Positions 43,080 through 53,844 of a stretch of 64,000 nt of DNA are shown here, one piece after another. The stretch is from Haematococcus lacustris (taxonomy: Eukaryota > Chlorophyta > Chlorophyceae > Chlamydomonadales > Haematococcaceae), in NCBI GenBank assembly GCA_030144725.1, contig JASKMD010000004.1, positions 8,553,770 to 8,617,769 of the forward strand, read 5' to 3'. How positions within the stretch are numbered: the first letter of the stretch is position 1; each line of letters opens with the position of its first letter. The notes below the pieces were generated by a model, which saw only the letters and a program-made list of their open reading frames with translations, had not been told where the DNA came from and searched no databases. A program made the position numbers and the translations under genes.

Positions 43080-43095
43080 CATCGGTCGGAAACCA
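43080..43095 (-). promoter_or_regulatory. Primer-binding site of the chromovirus
   Basis: Three bases after the 5' LTR the minus strand reads TGGTTTCCGACCGATG, starting with the TGG that pairs with a tRNA CCA end. The sequence is not the common initiator-Met PBS (TGGTATCAGAGC). The tRNA was not identified. Confidence 0.7.
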
Positions 43096-43098
43096 AAA

Positions 43099-43306
43099 TG
43101 TAGCGTGCAAGACACCACGCTGACAACCGTTAACTACCTTCGTTCCCACAGCGTGACACGGCCAGGGTTTAGAACGTTTCCCCCGAGGAGTCGAACCTCT
43201 GAAGCAGGTGTGCGCGAAGGCCCACCTGCCCCTTTCGCCCACCATGTCACACTGCAGTACAGAAGTACTCGGAGGCGAGCTAGGCTTCGAGGAGCCTTTC
43301 GCTACA
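43099..43306 (-). repeat. 5' LTR of the chromovirus
   Basis: 208-bp partner of 37168-37375. It acts as the transcription start side for this minus-oriented element. Confidence 0.95.
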
Positions 43307-43567
43307 GGAGTCTTCTTCGCCAGCACACGAGGCACCAACAGCGAAGCAGCGTGCGCAGTGCTGCGCCAGATGGCTGAGCAGCCCTGGTCCAGGCCGCTCG
43401 ACATTCTGATCCGCCCCTGGATGGACTCCTGCCTCCCTGAGCATTGCATGGCCATCCACAGGGAGTTTGGAGGTGCCCCCTCTACTCGCTCCATTGCCAA
43501 GTTCACGGTGGCGTTTTACATACATGACCACAGGTCTGGGTATGCCCCTCCAGGCATCCCATGGTAA
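43307..43567 (+). pseudogene. LRR protein gene, 3' portion beyond the retrotransposon
   Basis: After one copy of GGAGT the frame resumes in the same phase as at 37167, with VFFASTRGTNSEAACAVLRQ and FYIHDHRSGYAPPGIPW, and stops at TAA 43565-43567. It is separated from the 5' portion by the 6.1-kb element. Confidence 0.65.
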
Positions 43568-44637
43568 CGGGGCAAACCCACGATTGCCATCAACCTGCCT
43601 AGGGGTAGCAAGGCTGGGTGGGACGCAGCTGTTGTGGGCATGAGGCAGGGCGACAGCATGGTGGTGCCCATAGTGGGTTAGCAGGGCCACCCAGTGCGTG
43701 CGGCTGCCTCAGTATATGTGGTGTGCTGGTGAGGGGTGAGCTGGCCCTGGCAGCTGGCCCTGGCAGCTGGCGGCGGACCACCCCTGACCTGCCTGCCTGC
43801 CTAGCAGTACCTGTCCTCTGTGGTGTGCTGGGGGGGGGTGGCATTGGCGTGGCCTGACCTGCAGCCCGGCACTCTGGACCAGCCTGGCTTGCATGTAACA
43901 CACACGCATTAAATGGTTTGATGATGGCTTGCCCTACGCTGCACTACATTGTCAACACACTGTGTCAAGACACTTGGCGATGGCCAAGGCGTGACGGTGA
44001 CCTGCATGAACCAGGTCGTCACGGCAGCTGCTGTGCCCCGCGTCTTGATAGGCCAGGCTGTAGTTTGCAGCACAAGTCAATACTATGTGATGATAATTTT
44101 GATGGTGGATGAGCCCTGGGTATGAGCATGGGGTGACTAGGGGGTGACTAGGGGGACCATGGCTGCATGGGTGCATGGGCCACATGGATAGATGGGTGGT
44201 TTGTGTTGGCCCTGAGTACGATTTTTGATTTGCCATGGACATGGGTTCTAATGGTGGATGAACCTCATGATTGGTGGACATAAAGTGCATGTCCTGTTGT
44301 TGGCATGGGCTACAAGGCAGAGGCGAGGTCGGCAAGGCCAATCCGCGGAGCTACTACGGACTGTTTACCTTGCCGTCAATACCACCACCTCCCAGTCCCC
44401 CATCACCCCCCCATCTCACACACATGCAACGCCCTCTACCCCGTCACTCCCATTACATTGTACATATCCTACATTGTACATATCACAGCCGACGTCCCTA
44501 TCCCATCACAGCCGACGTCCCTATCCCATCACAAGATAGCCCAACACGGATACAAAGACTATGGGCTTTGGGTGTGACTAATGGCTAGGGTGACGCTTCC
44601 TCACTTACCCGCATGCGACGCTTCCTCATTTACCCGC
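43568..44637. other. Spacer with short tandem duplications
   Basis: No gene recognised. Small tandem duplications include GGCAGCTGGCCCT near 43745-43775, GGGGTGACTA near 44140, and CACAGCCGACGTCCCTATCC at about 44486-44529. The copy of TTTGATAG at the right edge belongs to the next element. Confidence 0.5.
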
Positions 44638-44645
44638 TTTGATAG
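44638..44645. repeat. Target-site duplication TTTGATAG (left)
   Basis: Perfect 8-bp match to 48842-48849. Confidence 0.9.
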
Positions 44646-45801
44646 TAGGGAGCGCAACTCGACTAGACGAGACGTCTCGACTCGAAATTTCGAGTCGAGT
44701 TCTGACTCGACTCGACTAGACGGACTCGAGATGAGCCTTTTGAATAGCGCACCTGCTTAAGGCACCTGTGTGGACGTTGTGGCGACGCTCAGCGAATGAT
44801 ATGCTGACCTGGCTGGGTTAGCGGTTAAAGTTGGTTTGCAAAGGCATGCCCGGACATCCAAATGGAGCCCGAGGGCCCTCTCCCGCCTCAGCCCCTCAAA
44901 CTTACCGCGCGATACAACAAGAAAGTCCTGACGCTCTTTACGACGTCTTTTTTAGTTCTTTACGATGTAAGTACACTGCATTACCACTACGGGACTCCGA
45001 GACTACGGGACTCCGAGTATGTAGACACTCGCTATGGCAACAATAGCCGCACAACTCAACATGCTTGACAAACACAACTGTACATAGTGCCTTGCAGACA
45101 GGCGGGCAGATAGATGCACCTAGCCTGCCGGCAGCTGGTTGAGTGGGCGGAGTCATCCCATGGCAGAATTCAAAAATACCTGTCTAGTCTAGTCAAATCG
45201 AGTTGAGGGCCCGATTCGCCACTTTTTTGGTATTCTATTTTTCTCGGATTCTCTGCGGTTAGGGCGGATGGGGGCAACCACCCGTGGCCTGCTGTGCCTG
45301 CGACTGCGGCTGCGACTGCGATTGCGGCTGTTCAACGCAGCCTTCCTTATCCCCCAACAGGGAGGGGAGGCCCGCGGAGGGTAGGTGCGCTATTGGGCGG
45401 GGGTAGTGCGGCACCCAGTGCGGGGTAGGGCGGGTAACCGAGCTTGGTGAAGGCCTGCGTACTTGCACGTGAGGCGTGAGCATGGCAATGTTGTGCGTGA
45501 CGCCGTGGTTCAGATGTTGGCTGCGTTGTAAGGCGTCTGCTCCAACTCTCCTCGGCTTTGTGTTTGCCCCTACTTTGTGTTTTTGGGGGGGTGGGCTGTT
45601 TTGTAAGGCGACTCTACAGATGCTTCACTGCTTACAAGGTCATGCAGTCATGCCCTGCAGCCATGGAACTAGTCCGTGTGAAGGGGTTCAATGCCCAAGG
45701 CACCACTGAAGAACACCGTCTCTCACTGGAAGCGTAGTTCACACTGAGATCAGAATAGGCTGCGGGTGGACAACAGCAAGGCCATCACGAAAGGCCGTAG
45801 T

Positions 45802-46815
45802 CTAGCCCCCTCTTGATCCCCCAGGGCTCACCGTCACTGTCACTATCAACCCCCCCTGCTCCCGCTTCCCCCTGGAACTGCCAGCACCCCGTCCAGGCAC
45901 GTCAAGCTTGGGGGCCTCCTCAGGCACATCTGGCATGTGCGGCTCCACAGGCTTCTCTGGAAGCTCTAGCTTGGGTTTGTGTTTCTGCCAGGTCTTCTGC
46001 ATCTTATCCATCTCGTCGTCATACACCTTTAGAGGGTCCTGCTGACAGATCTCACGGGCGCTCTTCATGTGCTCCAACAGAGCAGCCCGGTCAGCAGCGG
46101 CATCCTCAGAGCGCACACGCGCACACTCCTTCCTCCAGGCCCCCATGGAACTGTCCCTCTGTGCATGCATCAGCACGCAAGGACACCCACTCAAACCATT
46201 GTGTGCAAGGCATAGCCAAGGGGCTGGACCAGGCTGCATGTGAGCTGCATGTGCGCTGCATGTGCATGTGCATGTGCGCTGCATGTGCATGTGGGCTGCA
46301 TGTGGGCTGCATGTGGGCTGCCTGTGCAACAAACACTCACCCGTGCACGACGCGCCTCTGTTCGGTCAGCATACATGTTGAGGAGGTCACCCATGTTGGG
46401 CTGCGACGCCTTGCGCTTGCTTGCACAATGCACCCTAGGGCGGCCCTTCTACCCTACCCGCCATGATTCTCCTTGCCAGCAGAAGGAGTTAGGATGGCCT
46501 TGGAGGTGGTGGGTTGTAAGCTGCCCGGGGCAAGCGGGGTTGAGCTGCAAGGATAGGGCTGCCACCAGCACCAGCGACATGCGCCAAATGAGATCGCAGC
46601 GCCTGCGCTTGCGCTGGAGCCCGTGCATGCGCTTGAAGCTGCGCCTGTAGCTGCGCTTGAGACTGCTGCGCTTGCACATGCTGTGCCGCTGGGAGCGTTT
46701 GCAGCGCTTGGACGTAGAGGGCGCCTAAACGGGCTTGCTCCTCGGCCCCAACGGTGGATAAATTAAAGCCTACCGAAGCGAACGCTCGTGCAGCCAGCTC
46801 CGTGAGGTGGGACAT
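45802..46815 (-). CDS. Unrecognised coiled-coil-type protein, exon boundaries uncertain
   Basis: Minus-strand frames suggest a spliced gene: an exon starting MSHLTELAARAFASVGFNL (46815) with Gln/Ala-rich helix, an exon with SQPNMGDLLNMYADRTEAR around 46400-46345, and a terminal exon with YDDEMDKMQKTWQKHKPKLE and a Pro/Gly-rich tail ending at 45802. The intron between the last two exons holds GCATGTGCATGT repeats. No family recognised. It is carried inside the hAT-like element and may be cargo or a captured fragment. Confidence 0.3.
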
Positions 46816-46859
46816 CGAGAGTATCTCAACGACCCAACCCCCGAGCAAGTTCAAGTTTA

Positions 46860-48523
46860 GGCCCCGTTTCCAACACCGGAGTTGGAGTTGGAGTTGGAGT
46901 TGGAGTTGGAGTGCTTGGAGTTGGAGTTGGAGTCCTCGCGGAGTCGCCAGCAGCACTAACCACCAGCCCAACCGCCGACTCCAACTCCGCCATTTCCAAC
47001 CGCGGAGTCCGGAGTTGGAGTCCGGACTCCAAATCGACTCCAAATCGACTCCGCGGAGTCCCCAGGACTCCAGCCCCCCCCCCCCCCCCGGAGTGCGGAG
47101 TTGGAGTTGGAGTCGGACATTTCATGGAAATCCTTAGCTGGTCGGTGATGGTGATGGTGCAGTAGCAGCTTCAGGCTCCGGCGCGCATACTATAAGGTGG
47201 ACATCGCAGCAGGGCAACATGTTCGCGTCCCTCGCTGTCAAGTGCGTAGCCGAGTGCGCTGGCAAGCCAAACTTCAGCTTGGGGGACCTCTTGGCTGCAG
47301 AGGCCCAGAAGCATAGTGTGGCACTGGGCCGGAAGATGTCATCGCAGCAGATTACGTGAAACGGGGATGTCAGGCCGTCTACGCGTATCACAAGGCGCTC
47401 AATAAGTACAAGTGGCATAGCACTGGCATAGTATAACTGCTTATGTGTTGATGTAGTGAAGGCATTTGTCGTTGCAATACCCAGGTGCGTCAGCAGCACT
47501 CACAGCTGCAGCCGCAACAGCCCCTGTGGCAGCAACTGCATCATGGGTGGGACCAGTGGTGGGAGCCCACTAGCTCCCATCACCCCTGGAGCCAGCCTCT
47601 CACAGGGCTATGTACATGGACTTCGCTTACATCGAGAAGCACCTGTTCCCGTCTGGCCTGTGGGGCCCCGGGCCCGGGCCAGCAGCAGCAGCAGGAGTAG
47701 GAGCAGCAGCTGGGCAGCACAGCCCTGCCCCTGGCCTGTTGCTGCAGCCTCCACCCTCCCCTACACCCCTGGCAGCAGCTGGCAGGGTGGCAGGGCTGCA
47801 GCTAGGGCTTGGTTGCCCTATGCCATGCACAGTGGAGCATGCAGTGGCTGCCTTTTTGTCCCACAGTGCCAAGAGCCTCAAGAAAACCACGGGCTTTTTG
47901 ACGGACTGCAATGTGTTTGTCTGCTTGGCTGGAGCTGTTGGTGTCTACAAGAAGGCAGCTGACACAATCAATCAGCTGCAAGGGAGAGAGCGCAAGGCTA
48001 CTCGTGTTGCTGCCAAGAAGCATTAGACTAAAACTAAGCATGTGTGGCACTCGGACACTCTTTGCGTCATGTGTTTTCTGCGTCCTGCTTGCGTTGGCAT
48101 GTGACCTGACCTGACTGGCTTCAACACATGTAAAACATCTCCACCTGAATCGATTGAGTAGTCAGACTCGTTCCAACATTCACTGCAAACCGCGTCACGA
48201 AGTCGAAGTCACCTAACGTCGAAGTCAGAGAAGTCGAATGCATAACGAGACAAGCAGACAAGCAGACAAACGTCCAGCATGTAAGAAACAGCCGAGCCAG
48301 GCATCGTCGGCGGGCAGTGGGGCGCCGTATGTCCCTCGCGTTATTCACTTCAATCGCATCCATCGCAGCTAGCAACATAATGGGCGGAGCACAAATGAGC
48401 AGCGGCTCTAAGTCGAGACATGTCCAACTCCAACTCCGGGCCAAACTGCATTGGAAACGGTCGGAGTTGGAGTCCAAAAAGTGCCGACTCCAACTCCAAC
48501 TCCGGGCCATTGGAAACGGGGCC
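46860..48523. mobile_element. Possible nested element with GGAGTTGG-rich inverted ends
   Basis: It begins GGCCCCGTTTCCAA and ends with the inverse TTGGAAACGGGGCC. Both ends are followed inward by arrays of GGAGTT (46876-47120) or AACTCC (48424-48507). No clear target duplication was found. It carries an open frame at 47610-48026. Confidence 0.45.
47610..48026 (+). CDS. Unrecognised 138-codon open frame
   Basis: The frame starts MYMDFAYIEKHLFPSGLWGP, has a low-complexity Ala/Gly/Pro middle, and ends with a Lys-rich segment (AVGVYKKAADTINQL, KATRVAAKKH). Acceptor-like AG sites precede the last part (SAKSLKKTTGFLTD), so the true gene may be spliced. No family recognised. Confidence 0.25.
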   Translation: MYMDFAYIEKHLFPSGLWGPGPGPAAAAGVGAAAGQHSPAPGLLLQPPPSPTPLAAAGRVAGLQLGLGCPMPCTVEHAVAAFLSHSAKSLKKTTGFLTDCNVFVCLAGAVGVYKKAADTINQLQGRERKATRVAAKKH

Positions 48524-48841
48524 TTACTCGGGTCGTTTTCTAGGGGCCTGAGGAAAATTTAAACTTTCTCCGCGGTTGGGCGGTTGACGGCGCGAGTGAC
48601 GGCTTCTAACAGCGTGTATTTGCTACGTTGAGACACTCCCCGGGCACAAGCTGGTATACAGGAGAATCGTGTATGGTTAACACTCGCATCGGTGCAGCCA
48701 GTCGGCGGGGCGGCCAAAAGTGCAGCGGTTGGGGAGAAAACAGAAAATAGAATACCAAAAAAGTCGCGAATAGCCCCGAGATCTCGACTAGATTTGACTA
48801 GTCGAGATCTAGGCTAGATCTAGACTAGATTGCGCTCCCTA

Positions 48842-48849
48842 TTTGATAG
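48842..48849. repeat. Target-site duplication TTTGATAG (right)
   Basis: Perfect partner of 44638-44645. Confidence 0.9.
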
Positions 48850-50587
48850 TCATCATCGGCTTGGACATCCATCCTGTCAACACCATTGCTGATGCCCATG
48901 CTTACAACGCATGTTTACAACGCAACACCCAACCAGTTGAGGGGCTGCTAAGAAGCACTCAGGGAGTACTCAGGTCCCGCAAGGTCTGATAAAATGGCTC
49001 GAAAAATGTACCGTCAGTTTTTGTCGCGTATACTGCACTCCAAGAGGTCAAACCGCGACGCCCCGCTGCGGCGTGCAGCTCCGCAGCTTGGCCTGCGAGG
49101 GACGGGCTAAAGTCAACATTGCCCCCCTCCGCGGTATCCTTGCACCAGTGACTCCTTGCACTCTGAAGGTAGTGCGGTCACTAGTCGGTCGGTTGGCGTG
49201 CGTGATGGGATGCTGGCATGCAAATCTGCAGTGCTAATTTTGAGGTCGGTTTGCTGCTTGTTGCTGCTACGTAATCGACTTGTTTTTGCGCCCTAGCGTT
49301 GAAGTTTGCTCATAGCTCCCACGGGAAGCTATTGCAATGTGTTTAAGCGAGCCTGCGCAAGTTGGGAAGCTCTTGAAGTTACAGTGCGTTGAAACCTTAT
49401 TTCTAGGCAGGAAGTGCATCAAACGCCGTGCTGACCTCCTGTAGAGATGCATGCGGTGTGCTCCGAGAATCTTTGTCAAATTTGGTAGCGTTATCCTTAG
49501 GATTGGCACCCATAGATACACCCACCTGATACCTCCAAGCTACCACCAACGTTCATCAGCGGCGCAAATGATGCAGACTGGCGGCCATGTTTAGCGACGG
49601 GCCGAGGCAGTCAGCGTAGTAAGCATACGAAGGCATAGGAAAGGCATAGGAAAGCATAGGAAGCTTCCGTCATTTATCAGCCCTCTCAACAGTGTCGTTG
49701 AAGGAGAGATCAGCAAAAACAAAAATCCCTGGTATGGCCCAGTCGGGGTCAGCTGTCTTGTTACATACAGAAGCCTGTGAGGCTGCAGCAGCTAGGAGAG
49801 CTGCCAACAGCGAGGTTGCAGCAGCTAGGAGAGCTGCCAACATTACCGCCGTACTCAACAATAGGTAAAGATGCTGCCATGATTGCGATCTAAAGGTCCT
49901 GTATTTGCACGTATTGCGTTTGCATATGTTGGTGTTACAAGGCAGTGGTACATAGGCAGAAGGCAGGGAGAACAAGGCACAGGGAAAGCACGTCTAGCCT
50001 CTACCGACTACTGCTAGGCTTAAGACTCGCACTAAAACTACAGCCATACTGCTCAAACACCAGAGCGAAGGCATCACGCATAACAACAGCGTTGCATGCA
50101 GCGGCAAGTCCCAAGCCTCGCATAGGAGTCACGCCACAGTGTCTTCGATACATACATGGATACGGGCAGGAATTGGCCATAGGGAACACTGCCAAACAGT
50201 GGCTAAGCAAGCCAATGGCGGCTTGAGATGAAACCCAGGGCAGCGGCAGGGAGGCAGCCAGGCCCAATCAAGCAGCGGCAGGGAGGCAGCCAGGCAGGCA
50301 GGGAGAGGTGGTGAGGGGTGGACAACCGGGCGGGGCGCATCCAAGTATGTGAGCCAGCACCTCGCTCACCAGCCCAGCAGGCAACAAACACCAACACACA
50401 GGCAGGATGATAGGATGCCCTGTCAGCATCTTTGGCGCCTCACGCAGTGATGGTATGACCCCACTTGCTGGGCGCTGTGTATCTCAGCCAGTGCGTGGGC
50501 ATCTTTCATTCCCAGAGCAGGGACTCCTCACTCCCCACTACAAGGGCAGCAAGCAAGCTGTGTGCCATCATGCCACACCACTGCCGG
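48850..50587. other. Spacer, no confident gene
   Basis: A short plus-strand frame right after the element (VIIGLDIHPVNTIADAHAYN) could be an exon remnant. A 101-codon minus-strand frame at 49975-49670 has a hydrophobic segment but also a tandem duplication (GCAGCTAGGAGAGCTGCCAA at about 49787 and 49824) and no family match. Tandem GGCAGGGAGGCAGCCAGGC occurs at 50246-50300. This stretch would include the 3' UTR of the minus-strand RCHY1 gene at its right edge. Confidence 0.4.
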
Positions 50588-52716
50588 TCACAGGCGGCGT
50601 GTGTTGTAGCCGCCACAGCCGCTACACTTCAGGCCAACCACATGGAAGAGGGTGGTGTTGCGGTTGCCGCAGTCATTGCACAGGATGTTGACCTGTGAGG
50701 TGCAGTGATGGGCAGCAGCAGGAAGCTCAATGAGCAACAGGAACCACCGCCCCTTGCAGCCTCACCTCGGCACCCTAACCTGTGACAGCATATTCACACC
50801 ATAGCACTCTCAACATCTCTGCCAGACACATGCCGTAGCATTCATACCAGGCTGACCATGTTTTTTGAGAAGGCTGGTTGGTGCGGCAGGGAGCATCCAT
50901 GAAGACATGTGGTTCCTCATGCCAGGCTGGCCCTCCCTTACTTTCAGGTTTTCCAGGTTCTCTCAGGCCAGGCTCCCCCTCCTACCTGGTAGTTGCGGTA
51001 CTCCTCTGGCATCAGGGTTTCCCTCACTTCCTGATCCATCTTGTCCCACAGCTGCTGCTTAGAGTCGCCGTTCATGTAGCACTTGCTGCACATGGGGCAC
51101 ACGTAGCTGCGGTGGTCTGCCAGGCTGCGCAGGCAGTCCTGCGCAGTGCAGGGCCCACCATAGAGGTGCGGATCAGCAACATGAGAGCTTCACCAGGCAC
51201 TGTTGCTGCTGCAACAAGGTGCTGGCAGGGTCAAGCCAAGCAGGTGCATGCCATGTCTTGTGACACACATGCTGACCCACCCAAGCAGCTGGTGCCTTGC
51301 AGCTGCCCTTGTAGTCCGGGCTGAGAAGCTGGTGCCTGGCTGCTGCTGCTGCCCTGGCAGGGCTGTGCTGCACCATTCAGTCATACCTGGTGGATGGTGT
51401 GACCGCATGGCATGACGCTGATGGGCTTCACGGAGTCAAACAGGTACTCAAAGCAAACTGGGCAGTTGTGATGCATGCTGTTCTCGATGCAGCGGTGGGT
51501 GCTTCTCAAAAGCATAGCATAGCAGCAGTTGCAGGTGTCGCCTGCAAGTGTCATAGCATACGTTTGATACACATGCTTATACCGTGTCGACAGATGCCAT
51601 GTAATGATGCTGATGATGATGGAGGGACGAGGAGGAGGCGCGTACCACGCAGGAGAAATGAGTGTGCTAGGGCAGGATAGGATGGAGTGGTGGCAACTGG
51701 TACAGTGCACTCACAGTGGAAGTAGTTCTCCCTTCCTCCCACTCGGCAGATGCCACACTTGTCACAGCTGCGCATACAGGTCAAGAGCAGCACTGTCTCA
51801 GAAAACACATCCTGAAAATAACTGTCATCCTGCTCATGAGCAACAGGCCGGCATATCTGACTATGTTCCATTTTTCTGACTATGTTCATTTTTTCTGCCT
51901 GACTATCATGACAGTTTCATCTTTATGAATTGTGCACTGGCATGCGGACACTTCGTCAATTGTGGGGAAGCAGCACACGCATAGATGGGGTATGCTAGCC
52001 TTGAAGCCAGCACTTGGCATGTCCAAGCTTACTGAACTCACTGGAACTGCTGCTTGGTGATGTCGTCATCAAAGAAGTTGCATTGGAGGCAGGAGTACAG
52101 GCCAAATGATATACCACATGACGAGCAATGGCTCCCCACTGGCTGCACACTGGAGCACAGCTGCGGCCAACATGATGTGCACATCATCAGCCTTTCTTGC
52201 CATTGCTTCATAGCTTTGGCTTCTAGCTGCAACACTAACTCACCGCACACATGACCTCTTTCACTGCTGAGCGGTCCAGGACATGGCGCTTCTTGGGGTC
52301 CTACATTAAAGTGACACGTAGGACACAGTCAGCACATTTCGTACCGCGACCTCAACATTCTATTGCCCAGCTAGGCCCGCAGGTTTGATTGCGTCTAGGC
52401 AGCCTGGTACTGCGCCGACAGCTAAAAAGAAAACCTGTCCGCTAAGCACCTGCTCATTATCGGATTTGGCAGCATTGTGGCAGTGCCTGCACCAGACGAA
52501 CTCCCCGCAGCACGGCGCGAGGAGCTTGCATCTCCTGCGATAGTGGCTGCATCCATGCTCCTTAAACCCTCGTGAGGCAGCGCAGGGGCCCGGCATGCTG
52601 GGTATCCTCGGCAAGGCTTGAAGGACATGGGAGAGGTCCCCCGAGCCACTTGTAGATATTGTCGATGAAGACGCATCGGCATCGGCCGACCCCTGCTGGC
52701 TAACAAATGACTGCAT
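50588..52716 (-). CDS. RCHY1: CHY zinc-finger/RING E3 ubiquitin ligase (RCHY1/PIRH2 type)
   Basis: Seven phase-matched exons: 52716-52450, 52300-52244, 52160-52042, 51767-51715, 51541-51387, 51138-50986 and 50692-50588 (TGA), giving about 302 aa. The start is the ATG of [17 protein letters not shown]. Domains in order: CHY zinc finger ([20 protein letters not shown], then CRHCHNAAK and [16 protein letters not shown]), CTCHY finger ([19 protein letters not shown]), C3H2C3 RING ([35 protein letters not shown]) and a C-terminal zinc ribbon ([20 protein letters not shown], then [12 protein letters not shown]). The RING recruits E2 enzymes to ubiquitinate bound targets: p53 in animals, and MYB factors for the plant MIEL1 relatives. 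Full-length, with no breaks seen. Substrate in this alga unknown. Confidence 0.92.
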
Positions 52717-53322
52717 TGAATATCTACTGTGCGACCGGGTTCGGGTTGCGGCCTGGAAAACAAACGAAAAGTGCGGCCAGGAGAGTGGGGTCGAACCTCC
52801 AGGAATCCGGGCTAGAGGCGTGGTCTAGGTCAGGCGCCGATTGAGACCTTCACAGCCAAGCTGTGGCCTAGCTTCTCGCACATAAGTGAGGGTGTCCCGT
52901 ATTGCCTAGCAGATTCACAGAGTGTCGAGTGCTCCAAGCGTGCAGAGAGCAATGGGCTGGTCATGTTCAGCGTTGACTACAGCAAAGCTCGTGTTCGCAA
53001 GAGCAACTGGGCAATCGATCAATACATTCAATTTCAAATCAAAACGATCACAAGTGAAATAGATAGAGGGTGGCTGTGAATCAGCTGTGACACGCCCTGA
53101 GGAAAATTCAAATTTTGACGAACGGAGCCCATAGGCCACGGATAGCAGTTGCGCCTGGTGCGTTGCAATCGTCCTTTTGCGCTGTATCCCGCTGATGGTT
53201 GTGCCTGACCTGAAGCCTGTTGCGCCCTCCACATCAAATGTGCTTGAGACGCAAGCTTGCTATTGGGTGCTAGCTGTTGTAAGGTCGTACGGGTCTGAAT
53301 GCCTATCGCAGCACCGTGCAGC
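52717..53322. other. 5' flank of RCHY1 gene
   Basis: No gene recognised. The minus strand at about 52795 contains GGTTCGACCCC, a B-box-like sequence, but a full tRNA cloverleaf is not apparent. Confidence 0.4.
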
Positions 53323-53844
53323 ATCACGTGACGGTCCAGTCGAGCGCGACGGTGGCGGGAGGTGCATCTATAGTCCTAGTTATATCTGGTAAGTGGCGCA
53401 GCACCATCAAAAGCGACATGCCCCATGCCTCGACTGACCGGAATTCGGTGTTCCTGTGACCGGCGCCAGGCACTAGCCAGGGCTCCATCCGCGACCATTG
53501 TCACACAGATGTGTCCGTTGCAAGCACATCTACACTATAGGTAAGGTTACTGCAACATGCAAGTGAGGTGTGAGTGTCAGCTTCACAGCAAGCCCATGGC
53601 ACGCCCAGCCATGCCACAGCCATGGCAACTAATAAAATGGTATGCCTCTTAGCCTGTGGCCTGTTTGCATGCAAATGAAAGTATAGCCCAAGTTTCATTT
53701 GGCACTGACGATGCGTTCAGCACCAACATGGGTATGCAATCCCACAACCTCATGTCCTCTCACTACCACCATGTGCTATCCTATTCGGCTGCAGGAAGGC
53801 ATGTCAAGGTGTCTCTGTTGAGGTGTGTGATGGCAAGCATGGGT

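Larger units (their letters stand above)
37168..43306 (-). mobile_element. Complete Ty3/gypsy chromovirus LTR retrotransposon
   Basis: A 6139-bp element in minus orientation. It has 208-bp LTRs starting TGTAGCG and ending CGCTACA, a 5-bp duplication GGAGT, a PBS, gag, pol with a C-terminal chromodomain, and a PPT. The LTRs differ at a single base (G at about 37365 versus T at 43297), which points to a recent insertion. It disrupts the LRR gene in antisense orientation. Confidence 0.95.
44646..48841. mobile_element. hAT-like element without recognisable transposase
   Basis: A 4196-bp unit with perfect 12-bp inverted ends TAGGGAGCGCAA and an 8-bp duplication TTTGATAG, the hAT signature. The ends are followed by CTAG/CGAG-rich subterminal repeats. 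An internal segment shared by both arms (ACTTTTTTGGTATTCTATTT) lies about 75-90 bp from the right tip but about 580 bp from the left tip, showing a secondary insertion in the left arm. The interior holds another inverted-repeat unit (46860-48523) and two weak open frames. None resembles a hAT transposase, so the element is probably non-autonomous. Confidence 0.8.

Noticed and set aside
41053..43103. Plus-strand frames within the retrotransposon (for example 41171-41944 and 42470-43057)
   Set aside because: They are antisense shadows of gag and pol, which have clear domain evidence on the minus strand.
49670..49975. 101-codon minus-strand frame with a hydrophobic helix
   Set aside because: It contains an internal tandem DNA duplication, has no family similarity and no splice or neighbour support.
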